Shown here piece by piece: positions 1 through 8,819 of a stretch of 64,000 nt of DNA. Source of the stretch: Strigamia acuminata. Its lineage: Eukaryota; Arthropoda; Chilopoda; Geophilomorpha; Linotaeniidae. The translations under genes and the position numbers were made by a program. The DNA lies in the NCBI GenBank assembly GCA_949358305.1, contig OX442314.1, forward strand, positions 50,476,581 to 50,540,580, read 5' to 3'. The notes under the pieces were generated by a model. That model ran no database searches, had not been told where the DNA came from, and worked only from the letters and a program-made list of their open reading frames with translations. Each line of letters opens with the position of its first letter. Position 1 is the stretch's first letter.

Positions 1-325
1 GACGACTTCACCAACTTCTTCAGATAGTCGGGCAATTCTTTTCCCCTTGCTTTGGCCCAATCCATTATGGCCTGAGCACATTCTCTGCCGGAAGAATAGG
101 TTTCCGCTGACTCGGCAGACTTTAACAATTTCCTCAGGTAGTCGGGTAACTCCTTTCCTCGTGCCTTGGCCCAGTCCAATACAGCTTGAAAACCATCAGA
201 CCTTGACGTCTCTTCGTTTCGGGGCGGCCTACCGCGGTCAGGACTTGAATCGCCTGACGTCGACGAGTGATCGTAATGGACGTGGCGACGTTTATTTGGC
301 GATCTACGTGGCCCTCGATCCTTCC
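1..325 (-). CDS. Partial exon with tandem 38-residue helical repeat
   Basis: An open minus-strand frame of about 108 codons runs off the left edge and has no ATG. It starts after a plausible acceptor (minus-strand ...TCGAATTTAG at about 326-340) and an in-frame TGA lies further upstream, so an internal exon fits best. The N-terminal part is Arg/Ser/Pro-rich. It then holds two copies of a unit whose core is DWAKARGKELPDYL, repeated with a period of 38 residues (114 bp, seen directly in the DNA at about 52 and 166). The cores are nearly identical in protein but differ at synonymous sites, which suggests selection on the protein. I do not recognise the family. It could be a host gene or an element-encoded protein; the rest of the gene is outside the window. 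Confidence 0.5.
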
Positions 326-1512
326 CTAAATTCGAGAAATCACATCAAATGAGTTAAAGTCATCGAACAATAACTTAATCCAGATGAATCGCCGATACTT
401 AATATATTTATCGTGACATAAACATATCAATACCAACAAGTCACCAATAATTAATGCTTTTATTGTAAAATAAATGTATTAATTCAAATAAACCACTAAC
501 ACTCTAATATATTTATTGTGAAATAAATATATTAAGTCCTCCTTCCTGAATGTTCTCCTTTAAGAGATTGGAATATTAAATAGGGGAGTAAGGTGAGTGA
601 CTCCGTCTATATTCTGATCAATATTGCCAATCGTTGAACAATTAACGTATATTTAAACTGTGAAGTTTAAATATTCAAATTGAACATCGAACATTTTATT
701 CTACGTAATTTCCTTTTCCAGGAAAGGTCCGTAATATCACAAATATTGCCTTATAATCGACTAATAAATTTAACAATTTAATTTAACCGATTAGAAGACG
801 ATAATTCGGACAACAAATTCCTCCACATGTGTTTAATAGATGGCGAACGCCCTCTAGTGAGGATTTCTGTAGCTTTAACATGACTTGGCGAGTTTTTATC
901 TTTCTAGATAAATTCTCGAGTTAGTGGCGGTGTATTTGAATATTTTTACATACAAAATAGCACTTTACCACTCATGTTGATTCTCTGCTCGTAAATCCGT
1001 GGAAAATTCGACGTTTTCTTTGCTGACGTAATTAATGTTGTCCGGACGAGTAACGTACGAAATTTCCTATTAAAATTCGGTTAAATTTTAATACTTTGGA
1101 AATATTAATTAAATTTATCGTTGAATAAATTTAACTTACGAAGAAACCTCGTTGTTTGTCCAAACAAGAGCGTTTTTGTAACTCGCGTCGCTGACTTCCA
1201 ATTGAATTTGACGAAACGATGTTTTTTTCCGCGATTAAACCCACGTGGTTTAGCTATGAAGTTTGAGCAAACCTCTTAACTAAATAAAATCGAATGAATA
1301 GCTGTCTTTTCCGAGACTGGTGTAAATCAATTTACTCACAAACTATCCGATTTTTCGTGTTGAGAAAAGCTTTACGAGTTGAGGACTGGCTAAGCGATGT
1401 GTCAACTGTAGTGAAACTACGAGAGTGAGGTCGAAGTTCAACCTCAAAGCAGGTGTCTATTTTTTAGACCGAGCTCTGTGATTGGTTGATGACTCATTTA
1501 CACTATCTTGTT
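326..1512. other. Noncoding, hairpin-rich 3' flank of the gypsy element
   Basis: No gene is supported here. The stretch lies downstream of the minus-strand pol stop, where the 3' LTR would be expected, but I could not match it to sequence beyond 8088. It carries perfect short hairpins: 505-534 (13-bp stem, loop GTGA), 651-672 (9-bp stem, loop GTGA), 1069-1092 (9-bp stem, 6-nt loop) and 1109-1134 (10-bp stem, 6-nt loop CGTTGA). The style resembles the array at 8.8-12.2 kb. Confidence 0.55.
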
Positions 1513-4500
1513 TTAAAAATAGCATGGACGAGTCGTCTCTTCAAAGTAGAGGTGTGCATGCTTTGTGAAATAAATATTCTTTTCAGAAATATTTAATTCC
1601 TGCATTTTTTGCACAAAATCATCGCTAAATTGTCGATTAGGCTTAGGAGTTCTTTTAGAGCGTCTTTCAGCCCGTAATAATTTTTTATTTCTTCTCTTTA
1701 TATGTTCAAGTTCGTTATTTTCAATAACTCCCTCAACGACTTCGTCCGGGGGTTGGAGAATATCGTTTTCGACGGTATCCTCCGTTTCCATGGGGACAAC
1801 GTCTTCTTCTGCCTGTTGCGAGGCAGGGAAGTGTTCGTCCATCCAATTTGGTGTTGGATGAATCCCCTCACTGCCTTCAGTTTGGTTTTCCGACCAAGCT
1901 TCAACTGGAAATGACGGAATATAAGGTGACAAATCCTGGATATTAATTGATTTCTCAATTGATCCATCGGCAACTTTTCGTAATGAATACGAGCCTCCTT
2001 TTAATACTGCTGTGATTTCCCAGGGGCCGTCTCGCTTTTCGGCAAAACCAGCGGTGATTCCCTTTTCTTTATTTGACAATATATGTGTAGCTTTCCAGAC
2101 TAGATCGCCAACAGCATACTGACAAATGTGATATTTGTTGCGGTGAATCTTGTCATGTCGGACATAATTCTCCTGGATTTTCCGGTGCATTTCTTGATGT
2201 GCTCTTCTAAGCACATCCAGAATGCCATGTACGTATTCTTCGGGTTTGTTCTTATCAAACTTTACCCCGTGTTCCACCATACGTGGATCGAATGGTAGTG
2301 GTACCGTTCTTCCCGTGTTCAGCATCATCGGGCTAAATCCGGTTGCATCCGAGATGGCCGTTCTCGTGGCAAACGCGAATTCGTTCAAGAATCGTGGCCA
2401 GTGAGAGTGCACATCAGAATAAATTGCCAGCATCATCTTCAAGTCACGGTTAGCCCTTTCTGTCGGGTTGGCCGAGGCATGATAGGGGCTGACATGTGCC
2501 ATGTCTATGTGATGTTTTTTACAAAAATCACTATAGACAGTAGACACGAATTGTCTTCCATTATCCGACAATATTTTTTTGGGGTAACCCCAACGATGAA
2601 AAACGTCACTCATCTTGTTGACAATGCTCTCGCTAGAGGCCTTTGTCAACGCGAATACTTCAACCCATTTGGTGCAATGGTCTATTATCACTAATATCCA
2701 TTGTAACTTCGATCGACCAGCGGGCTTGGGGCCCATCAAGTCGATACTCACGGTTTCCCATGGATTCGTCATATTATGCGGCGTGTACGCCGCTCGATGT
2801 TTTCGGTGCTGGCTTGGCTTGTACTGCTGGCAATGCGGGCAACCACGGACATAGTTGCGCGTATCCCTAGTCATCTTTGGCCAGTAATAAATGAGCTTTG
2901 CTCTTTCCAGAGTCTTGCTCATACCTGCATGTCCACAAAGGGGGTGGCCGTGACAGGCAAATAAAGCTCTTCTTACAAGAGATTTAGGAATCACGGCCTT
3001 AAACCCATTTCCGGAGTCGTTCAACTCCTCTTCAAAGGTGGGACGGAAGAAAATGAGCATTTTACTGCCGTCCTCCCCACTTTCATCCAAACAGTATCCA
3101 GCTATGGTATTTAGCCAGTCTAGATCTGTCTCTAATTCTTGATCTTCCTCACTTAACTTCAAGTGGGCCATAATCTTTTTACAATCATCATCCAATAATT
3201 GTTCTGCGATTATTTCGGCTCGGGTTGGGGGAACTTGATTTAGTACATCGGTTAATGCACTAAATACTGTTGTTTGATGTTTCGTTTTACATTCTTCTTT
3301 CACTTCCCCCATTTCTCCAGAATCATTTGAATTTTCTTCAACTAATTCGGAGAAATTATTAAAACGAACATTCACATTTGTCAAAAAGTGACGTCGTCCT
3401 TCTACTGGGATGACTTGAGTTTTCTTATTACCGGTCCATAGAGGATAGAATTGGTTAATTTCTACCGGCTCAATGTAGTCGGTAATAGGCGTGTCCATCG
3501 CAGATAACGGCGCTCTTGAAAGAGCGTCGGCTACCTGGTTCAGGGCGCCTTTTCTGAACACAATCTTGAATGCTCCGCACTGGATTTTCACTGCCCAGCG
3601 ACCAAAACGGCCGGAAGGTTCTGGCGTTCGCATCAGCCAGCCTAACGCTTGCGCGTCTGACTCCAGTGTGAACGTCGTGTATTCCAAGTATGGGCGGAAA
3701 TGATCAACTGCCCACACAACTGCCAAACATTCCAGTTCGGGAGTGGAATAACGTTCTTCAGCCCCTCGTAAAACTCGGCTCGCATAAGCAACGGGTTTTG
3801 GGACCATCATCTTTTTCTGTGTTTTTTCGTTAAACACTTCGACATCTTGGCAGAGGACTGCACCGAGCCCTGTATGGGACGCGTCAGTCATTACTACCAT
3901 AGGTTTTGACATATCGGGCATATGCAAAACTTGGTTTTTATCGCACAAAATCTCTTTGATTTTTTCAAATGCGTCTTTCTGTTCCTTACCCCACACAAAA
4001 GCAGCATTGTTATGCATGATTGAGGTGAGTGGTCTAGCGATATCCGCATGTTTAGGAATAAACTTCCTAAAGAAATTGGACAGACCATGAAACCTCTGTA
4101 CATCCTTTGAACAGGTGGGTTCGGGAAAAGCCTTTACAGACTTGATCTTGTCGGGGTCAGCATTCAAACCTTCCGGTGTGATATAATGACCCAAGAACTT
4201 TAGTGAAGTTCTTCCAAATTTTGATTTGGCTTTGTTGATTGTTAAATTAGCTTTTTGGAGCTTTTCTAACACGTCCTTTATGTGGTCCAAGTGTTCTTTC
4301 CAGGAGTGGGAGAAGATGATCAAATCATCCAAGTAGACGAGGACATGCTTATGCAGCGAGTCACCCATCACTCGGCTCATCAAGTTCTGGAAAGAACAAG
4401 GAGCATTGCAAAGACCAAAGGGCATCCTTTTAAATTGATAGTTTCCCTTTGGTGTGTAGAAGGCAGTTTTACAACGATCCTCCTCTTGCATCTCCATTTG

Positions 4501-5778
4501 ATGATATCCCTGTGTTAGATCTAATGATGTGAAATACTTGGCCTTATTCGTACTGTGGATCAACAGGTCGATACTAGGCATTTGTATTGTGTCGAGTTCC
4601 GTAATTGCATTAAGCCAACGATAATCGATGCAGAGTCGATATTTGCCATTGGGCTTAGCTACAATCACGGGATGACTGATGTAAGGGCCAGTTGCAGGCT
4701 CGATTAGATCATCGGCCTCCAACTCTTCGACCAATTCAGTCATGATGGCCTTCTTGGCCGGGTTGTACATTCGATACGGTTGGACTCGCCATTTAGCATC
4801 TTTTTTCAAAGTTATTCTGTGCTTGGCAAGGTTGGTACAACCCACTTTGTCTCTAAAAACGTCTTTTATCGCTAAAATAACCGCTTTTAGTTTGTCCTTG
4901 CGATCGTCCGTACTATCACAGTCTGCGACAAGCTTTTCGGCCCAATCAGCAGGCGTGTGAGTCTCGGCGCCATTAGCATCGAGTGTACGGATACGTGCCA
5001 ATTCACAGTCAGACTCTCTAGTTTCGTAGGGAGCCGACCATCCAGGCATGGAATCGCATGTGAATGAACCTCTTTTCGCTCGTAGATCAATTCCAGCGCG
5101 TCGCATGAAGTTGTGACCGATTATAAGGTCACAAACTCCATGTTTCAGGATAATAAAGTTGATCGGTGTATATTTTAGTCCGTCTGCCCACTTAACACAA
5201 AGGGTAATTTGTCCAAGCGGCACGTGACTAATCCCTACTGCACAAACTCGCATTCCCCGAGGACATTCTTGGATATAATCGGGTTCTGCATTAGTTTGAG
5301 ATAGAAGTTGGATTCCAATGAAGCACTGGGTTGCACCAGAGTCCATTAAAGCATTGAACTTCAAACCTCCAATCTGAACTCTCATACGAGGGTCATCAGA
5401 ATGTCGGGCGGTCAGTGTTTTCACGAATGCCGTAACTCCGCGTTGGTCTAAACGTCGGAGGTTACTGAATTTCTTCACAGTCCACTTTCCACCGTGGTTG
5501 AAGATGCTGAGTCCCTCCAATTGTTTCGTCATTGACTCGATTCCTTCCATCACGCCACCAGTATTACTGTTGGCGCGCTCTGCTGTAGGAATTAAATCAA
5601 GGTTCAAGTCGTCCCACTTGAATAGTTCCTTATTTAATTTGGTTGCCAGTTCAATCGGCGGGGTTCTCTGATCTTTTCCAGATAATTCGAATAAATCATC
5701 TGAAAATTCCGAGAAATCAAATGGGTCTGTTTTAATGGGGGCTGGAATGGTTGGTTCAACCCCCTCTAACAGTTTTTT
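1513..5778 (-). CDS. pol: Gypsy Pol polyprotein (PR-RT-RNase H-IN), -1 frame of gag
   Basis: The frame is open from the frameshift site at 5778 to a TAA at 1513, giving about 1,420 residues of Pol; there is no ATG at its start, as expected for a Gag-Pol fusion. Counting from the TTG at 5607: aspartic protease DSGA near residue 90; reverse transcriptase with LDLTQGYHQ near 362 and the catalytic YLDD at 425-428; RNase H with TDASHTGLGAVL, an ELECLAVVWA segment and a SDAQAL Asp; an HHCC integrase zinc domain (GHPLCGHAG ... CPHCQQ); and a DDE core (SIDLMGP, LSDNGRQF, then an ANPTERAN Glu). The C-terminal tail is acidic then basic. No stop or frameshift interrupts it. Unlike the related pol at 36.4-40.2 kb, RNase H is complete. 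Confidence 0.95.
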   Translation of the reverse strand, partial: KKLLEGVEPTIPAPIKTDPFDFSEFSDDLFELSGKDQRTPPIELATKLNKELFKWDDLNLDLIPTAERANSNTGGVMEGIESMTKQLEGLSIFNHGGKWTVKKFSNLRRLDQRGVTAFVKTLTARHSDDPRMRVQIGGLKFNALMDSGATQCFIGIQLLSQTNAEPDYIQECPRGMRVCAVGISHVPLGQITLCVKWADGLKYTPINFIILKHGVCDLIIGHNFMRRAGIDLRAKRGSFTCDSMPGWSAPYETRESDCELARIRTLDANGAETHTPADWAEKLVADCDSTDDRKDKLKAVILAIKDVFRDKVGCTNLAKHRITLKKDAKWRVQPYRMYNPAKKAIMTELVEELEADDLIEPATGPYISHPVIVAKPNGKYRLCIDYRWLNAITELDTIQMPSIDLLIHSTNKAKYFTSLDLTQGYHQMEMQEEDRCKTAFYTPKGNYQFKRMPFGLCNAPCSFQNLMSRVMGDSLHKHVLVYLDDLIIFSHSWKEHLDHIKDVLEKLQKANLTINKAKSKFGRTSLKFLGHYITPEGLNADPDKIKSVKAFPEPTCSKDVQRFHGLSNFFRKFIPKHADIARPLTSIMHNNAAFVWGKEQKDAFEKIKEILCDKNQVLHMPDMSKPMVVMTDASHTGLGAVLCQDVEVFNEKTQKKMMVPKPVAYASRVLRGAEERYSTPELECLAVVWAVDHFRPYLEYTTFTLESDAQALGWLMRTPEPSGRFGRWAVKIQCGAFKIVFRKGALNQVADALSRAPLSAMDTPITDYIEPVEINQFYPLWTGNKKTQVIPVEGRRHFLTNVNVRFNNFSELVEENSNDSGEMGEVKEECKTKHQTTVFSALTDVLNQVPPTRAEIIAEQLLDDDCKKIMAHLKLSEEDQELETDLDWLNTIAGYCLDESGEDGSKMLIFFRPTFEEELNDSGNGFKAVIPKSLVRRALFACHGHPLCGHAGMSKTLERAKLIYYWPKMTRDTRNYVRGCPHCQQYKPSQHRKHRAAYTPHNMTNPWETVSIDLMGPKPAGRSKLQWILVIIDHCTKWVEVFALTKASSESIVNKMSDVFHRWGYPKKILSDNGRQFVSTVYSDFCKKHHIDMAHVSPYHASANPTERANRDLKMMLAIYSDVHSHWPRFLNEFAFATRTAISDATGFSPMMLNTGRTVPLPFDPRMVEHGVKFDKNKPEEYVHGILDVLRRAHQEMHRKIQENYVRHDKIHRNKYHICQYAVGDLVWKATHILSNKEKGITAGFAEKRDGPWEITAVLKGGSYSLRKVADGSIEKSINIQDLSPYIPSFPVEAWSENQTEGSEGIHPTPNWMDEHFPASQQAEEDVVPMETEDTVENDILQPPDEVVEGVIENNELEHIKRRNKKLLRAERRSKRTPKPNRQFSDDFVQKMQELNISEKNIYFTKHAHLYFEETTRPCYF
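5737..5778 (-). promoter_or_regulatory. -1 ribosomal frameshift signal at the gag/pol junction
   Basis: In the minus-strand gag frame the sequence reads TCA AAA AAC TGT TAG. The heptamer A AAA AAC (5778-5772) is in the correct X XXY YYZ phase. After a 7-nt spacer a GGGGG/CCCCC stem (5764-5760 with 5741-5737) can form. The pol frame is exactly -1 relative to gag and is open through this point. It matches the signal at 36393-36446, including the 7-nt spacer. Confidence 0.78.
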
Positions 5779-8087
5779 GACTCATCTGCTTTTTCTATCG
5801 AGCTTGTAGGAGCTTTCAAGAATTTTGTAAGTAGATCGGTAACTGAGCTGTGAAGAGACTTTTGAAGAGACGACTGCAATGTCGATTGTAAATCGCCTAG
5901 TTTCTTGTCCAGAAGTTCGGTCGTAACCCAGTTAGGTCTAGGCCGTTTTACATCATCGGGCGTAGCTTGTGAGCTTGCCGGACGTTTATTTGCGGAATCT
6001 GCTTTATTTTTATTTAGCCATTTTGGGCATTCCCGTTTGAAGTGCCCTGTTTCATGACAGTAAAAACACTTCCCGGACTTGGCCTCCATGTGGTTAACAT
6101 AGATGGTCTCCATCGATTCTTCGTCTCCACTATCAACTTCATTGTCACTTTCCACTTGGTTATTTGGTTCATAACCGACAGTGGAACTCTTGAGTGATGG
6201 TTTAGATGTGAATTTGTTATCCTTTGCCTTTGTCGAGACATTGGATGCTGGGAATTCGCTGTTGTCAAACTCGAGACGAGCCGAATGTTGCTTTTTGTTT
6301 TCAAACATACAGCGATGTTTTCCCACGAAATAAATGATTTCTTCGACTGTACTTTCACCGTACAGGTCCTTGTTCATCAATAACATAAAGCTTTCATCAG
6401 TTACATTATCGAACAGGTGGTCTATACCTTCTCTACTTCCGGGTGCAATTTTCCCTTGCGCTTTGGAAAAACGCAACAGAAAATCATATAAGCTTTCGTC
6501 AGCTCTCTGGATTACGTTTTTCAGTCGTCTTGCTCGCGTGAGCGGGACGAGATCGAAACGTCTTAGAAAGGCGTCCTCGAAAATTTCCCAACTTGTGAAA
6601 CGTCGTTTCTCTTGTTTGAACCATGTTTGCGCATGGCCCAGCAAATAACCTGGAATGATTTCATGTACCATGTTGTCTAATGTTATTTCTCGTAACATTG
6701 AAACTGATTTCACGACTTCCAAAAATCTTGACACGTCTTCCTGCTTTCCTTCAAAAGCTGGGATTTCTATTCCTTTACAGATGAATTTCCTATTTGGTTG
6801 CGGTTGCGATTGGGTATTTCGCACATTTCCCGACAATCTCTGAACTAGTAAGTTCATGTCGTCTTGCGACAGAGTGGGGGCAGTGCTACTCGCGCTGTTT
6901 CCCCTCCGTGGCGGTGGAGAATATGAACGTTGAAAATAACTGGGAGGAAGCAAGTTGGGATTATCGGCGTGATGTCCCCCTTGCCCTCCTTGTCCCCCTT
7001 GTCCCCCTGGCTGGGGTGGACGGGGCTCATTTCTTCGACTCCCCCTTGCAGGAGGTGGCGAATATGAGCGTTGAAACTCATCTGGTCGCGGTGGCGAGGA
7101 ATGACGGAATCTCCCCTGGCTGGGGGAGTTATAACCGTGATTCGTCCGATAATCTTCGTAATTTGACCGAAATTCCTCATACCCTATTTGAGCACGGGAA
7201 ATAATTGGCGATGGCGACTTCTCCCGACGCAAGGCAGGCAAGTTCGGCCTTCCTCGCGTTGACTCGAAATGCGTACGAGGTTGAATTGGATTTGGGTCCA
7301 AATCTCGTACTTCGTCGCGAACTCGTTGTTGGAAGCGTTCGATCGGATCGGCCGGAAATTTTCTAGTCGGAAATTCCTGCTGAGCCCCGTAGTCAACAGG
7401 GGTCTTCAACGTTGGGGCTTGATCCCTAATTTCTTGTTGGAAACGTCGTATGGCGTCAGAGGGATGCTTAGGTGGATAAGCAACTCTCCTCGGCGGGATT
7501 TCCTGTTCCAACACTAGCGGGAGTGCAGGAATAGGCGGTTGATTACGTCGTTCAGGAACGGTAGTCTGCGACTTGCTCGCGACTTTGTCCACTACAGATG
7601 GTCGTTGTACGTTGTCCGTACGTTCAACCAGTAAAAGTTCATCTGACTTTGGAGTCGATGCACGTGGTTCCGTCGTTTGTTCCTTACTTGGAGAAGTAGG
7701 GTTAACGACTCGTAATGGAGGTGGAGCGGGTGGCGGGTCACGCGATTTCTCGTAAGTTGCCGGCGGCCCTCCGTTGATACCTCCGCAGTTCAGTTCCAAC
7801 TCGTCCGCTGATCGGCCGGAACGGTCGGACGAACCTCCCGGCTGTTGATTGCGAGCCATATACTGTTTGGCTTTGGTCAGCGAACCGAAGAAACGTACAT
7901 CTAAATTGAAGTGGCGACAATACGCCCGCAAATCCTCGTCGGCGTCGTACTGCGTGCTTTCCTCCGTTATAGGAGTAAGCTGGTTCCGCGATTGATTCTC
8001 GTCCTCCTGATCTCTCGTTTGATTCAGGGTGTCGAATAAATTAAGATGATGTGTCATGATATTTTTGTTCAAAATATGAAAACACAA
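5766..8087 (-). CDS. gag: Gypsy Gag polyprotein
   Basis: This is a 773-residue frame starting at an ATG (8087) and ending TAG at 5766-5768. The N-terminal 400 residues are Pro/Arg/Gln-rich and low complexity. A retrotransposon Gag capsid domain follows at about 415-590, with a segment reading HAQTWFKQEKRRFTSWEIFE, and a CCHC zinc knuckle near residue 685 (CFYCHETGHFKREC, CX2CX4HX4C). The stop lies a few nucleotides past the slippery heptamer. Gag packages element RNA into virus-like particles; that role is from the family, not shown here. Confidence 0.92.
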   Translation of the reverse strand: MCFHILNKNIMTHHLNLFDTLNQTRDQEDENQSRNQLTPITEESTQYDADEDLRAYCRHFNLDVRFFGSLTKAKQYMARNQQPGGSSDRSGRSADELELNCGGINGGPPATYEKSRDPPPAPPPLRVVNPTSPSKEQTTEPRASTPKSDELLLVERTDNVQRPSVVDKVASKSQTTVPERRNQPPIPALPLVLEQEIPPRRVAYPPKHPSDAIRRFQQEIRDQAPTLKTPVDYGAQQEFPTRKFPADPIERFQQRVRDEVRDLDPNPIQPRTHFESTRGRPNLPALRREKSPSPIISRAQIGYEEFRSNYEDYRTNHGYNSPSQGRFRHSSPPRPDEFQRSYSPPPARGSRRNEPRPPQPGGQGGQGGQGGHHADNPNLLPPSYFQRSYSPPPRRGNSASSTAPTLSQDDMNLLVQRLSGNVRNTQSQPQPNRKFICKGIEIPAFEGKQEDVSRFLEVVKSVSMLREITLDNMVHEIIPGYLLGHAQTWFKQEKRRFTSWEIFEDAFLRRFDLVPLTRARRLKNVIQRADESLYDFLLRFSKAQGKIAPGSREGIDHLFDNVTDESFMLLMNKDLYGESTVEEIIYFVGKHRCMFENKKQHSARLEFDNSEFPASNVSTKAKDNKFTSKPSLKSSTVGYEPNNQVESDNEVDSGDEESMETIYVNHMEAKSGKCFYCHETGHFKRECPKWLNKNKADSANKRPASSQATPDDVKRPRPNWVTTELLDKKLGDLQSTLQSSLQKSLHSSVTDLLTKFLKAPTSSIEKADESKNC

Positions 8088-8819
8088 AGTGAAAAATTGA
8101 AAAATTGGCGATAGATTCGGTGTGAGATTACGTACCGTTTAGTACGTAACCGACAAAATCGAACAACAACAAAATTGGCGATAGGTTCGGTGTTAAAACG
8201 TGTACTGTGGGGTACACGAAAAACAACAAGAAAATAACGCCCAAAAAATAGATTGGAGTACGAAGGATTTTAATACAACACTAGCGCGGAGAAACAGTCA
8301 CGCCTAAATTAAAACTAGAGAAAGAATAGTACAACTGATTCTTTAAACTTGGTGTGGGCAAAACACTCTTAAACTACAAAAATGAAATACACTTTTTATA
8401 TTAAACTAGCGCTTAGGAAGGTGCGCTTTAAACTACAATGTTTTAACAAAATTACACTTAACTTTACGGCTTTTTCGGATGCAAAATGGTCCAAACGAAC
8501 AAGGTGGTCACGGTCCAAAATGGTGGTCAAGAGACGTCCAGTCAGTGTGGATGCAAGAATGCAAGTGGTCTTCACACTTCCCAAAAAATGAATTTTGGGG
8601 GTTAATCCGTTCAGTGGGATTGGACGAATGAAAAAATGACACATTTGACGTGTGTCAATCATTCATCACCCAACAATGCATTTCCTTTTCTGGATATGCC
8701 ACCCACTGAGTTTTGGTCCAAATTCTTTTTCGAGAATTTGAACTTTGCCATTCTTGTCAGCAAGATTAACCCGTTTTTTAAGACAAGTCAAAATCGCCCA
8801 TTCTCCACAGCTGCTTGAC
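8088..8819. other. Leader upstream of gypsy gag, no gene
   Basis: AT-rich DNA on the 5' side of the minus-strand gag. It contains a direct repeat: the motif AAATTGGCGATAG/A followed by TTCGGTGT occurs at about 8101 and 8173, each followed by a hairpin (around GTACCGTTTAGTAC and around GTGTACTGTGGGGTACAC). These may be leader structures of the element. No primer-binding site could be assigned with confidence. The ORFs here look like chance. Confidence 0.4.

Larger units (their letters stand above)
1513..8087 (-). mobile_element. Ty3/gypsy LTR retrotransposon, internal coding region
   Basis: Adjacent minus-strand gag and pol frames in Ty3/gypsy order (gag, protease, RT, RNase H, integrase) are joined by a -1 frameshift signal. 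All catalytic motifs I looked for are present and both frames are open, so the coding part looks recently active. LTRs, primer-binding site and target duplications could not be identified by eye: the 5' side should lie above 8088 and the 3' side below 1513, but no long direct repeat is visible between them. It may be a copy with diverged or lost LTRs. Confidence 0.88.
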
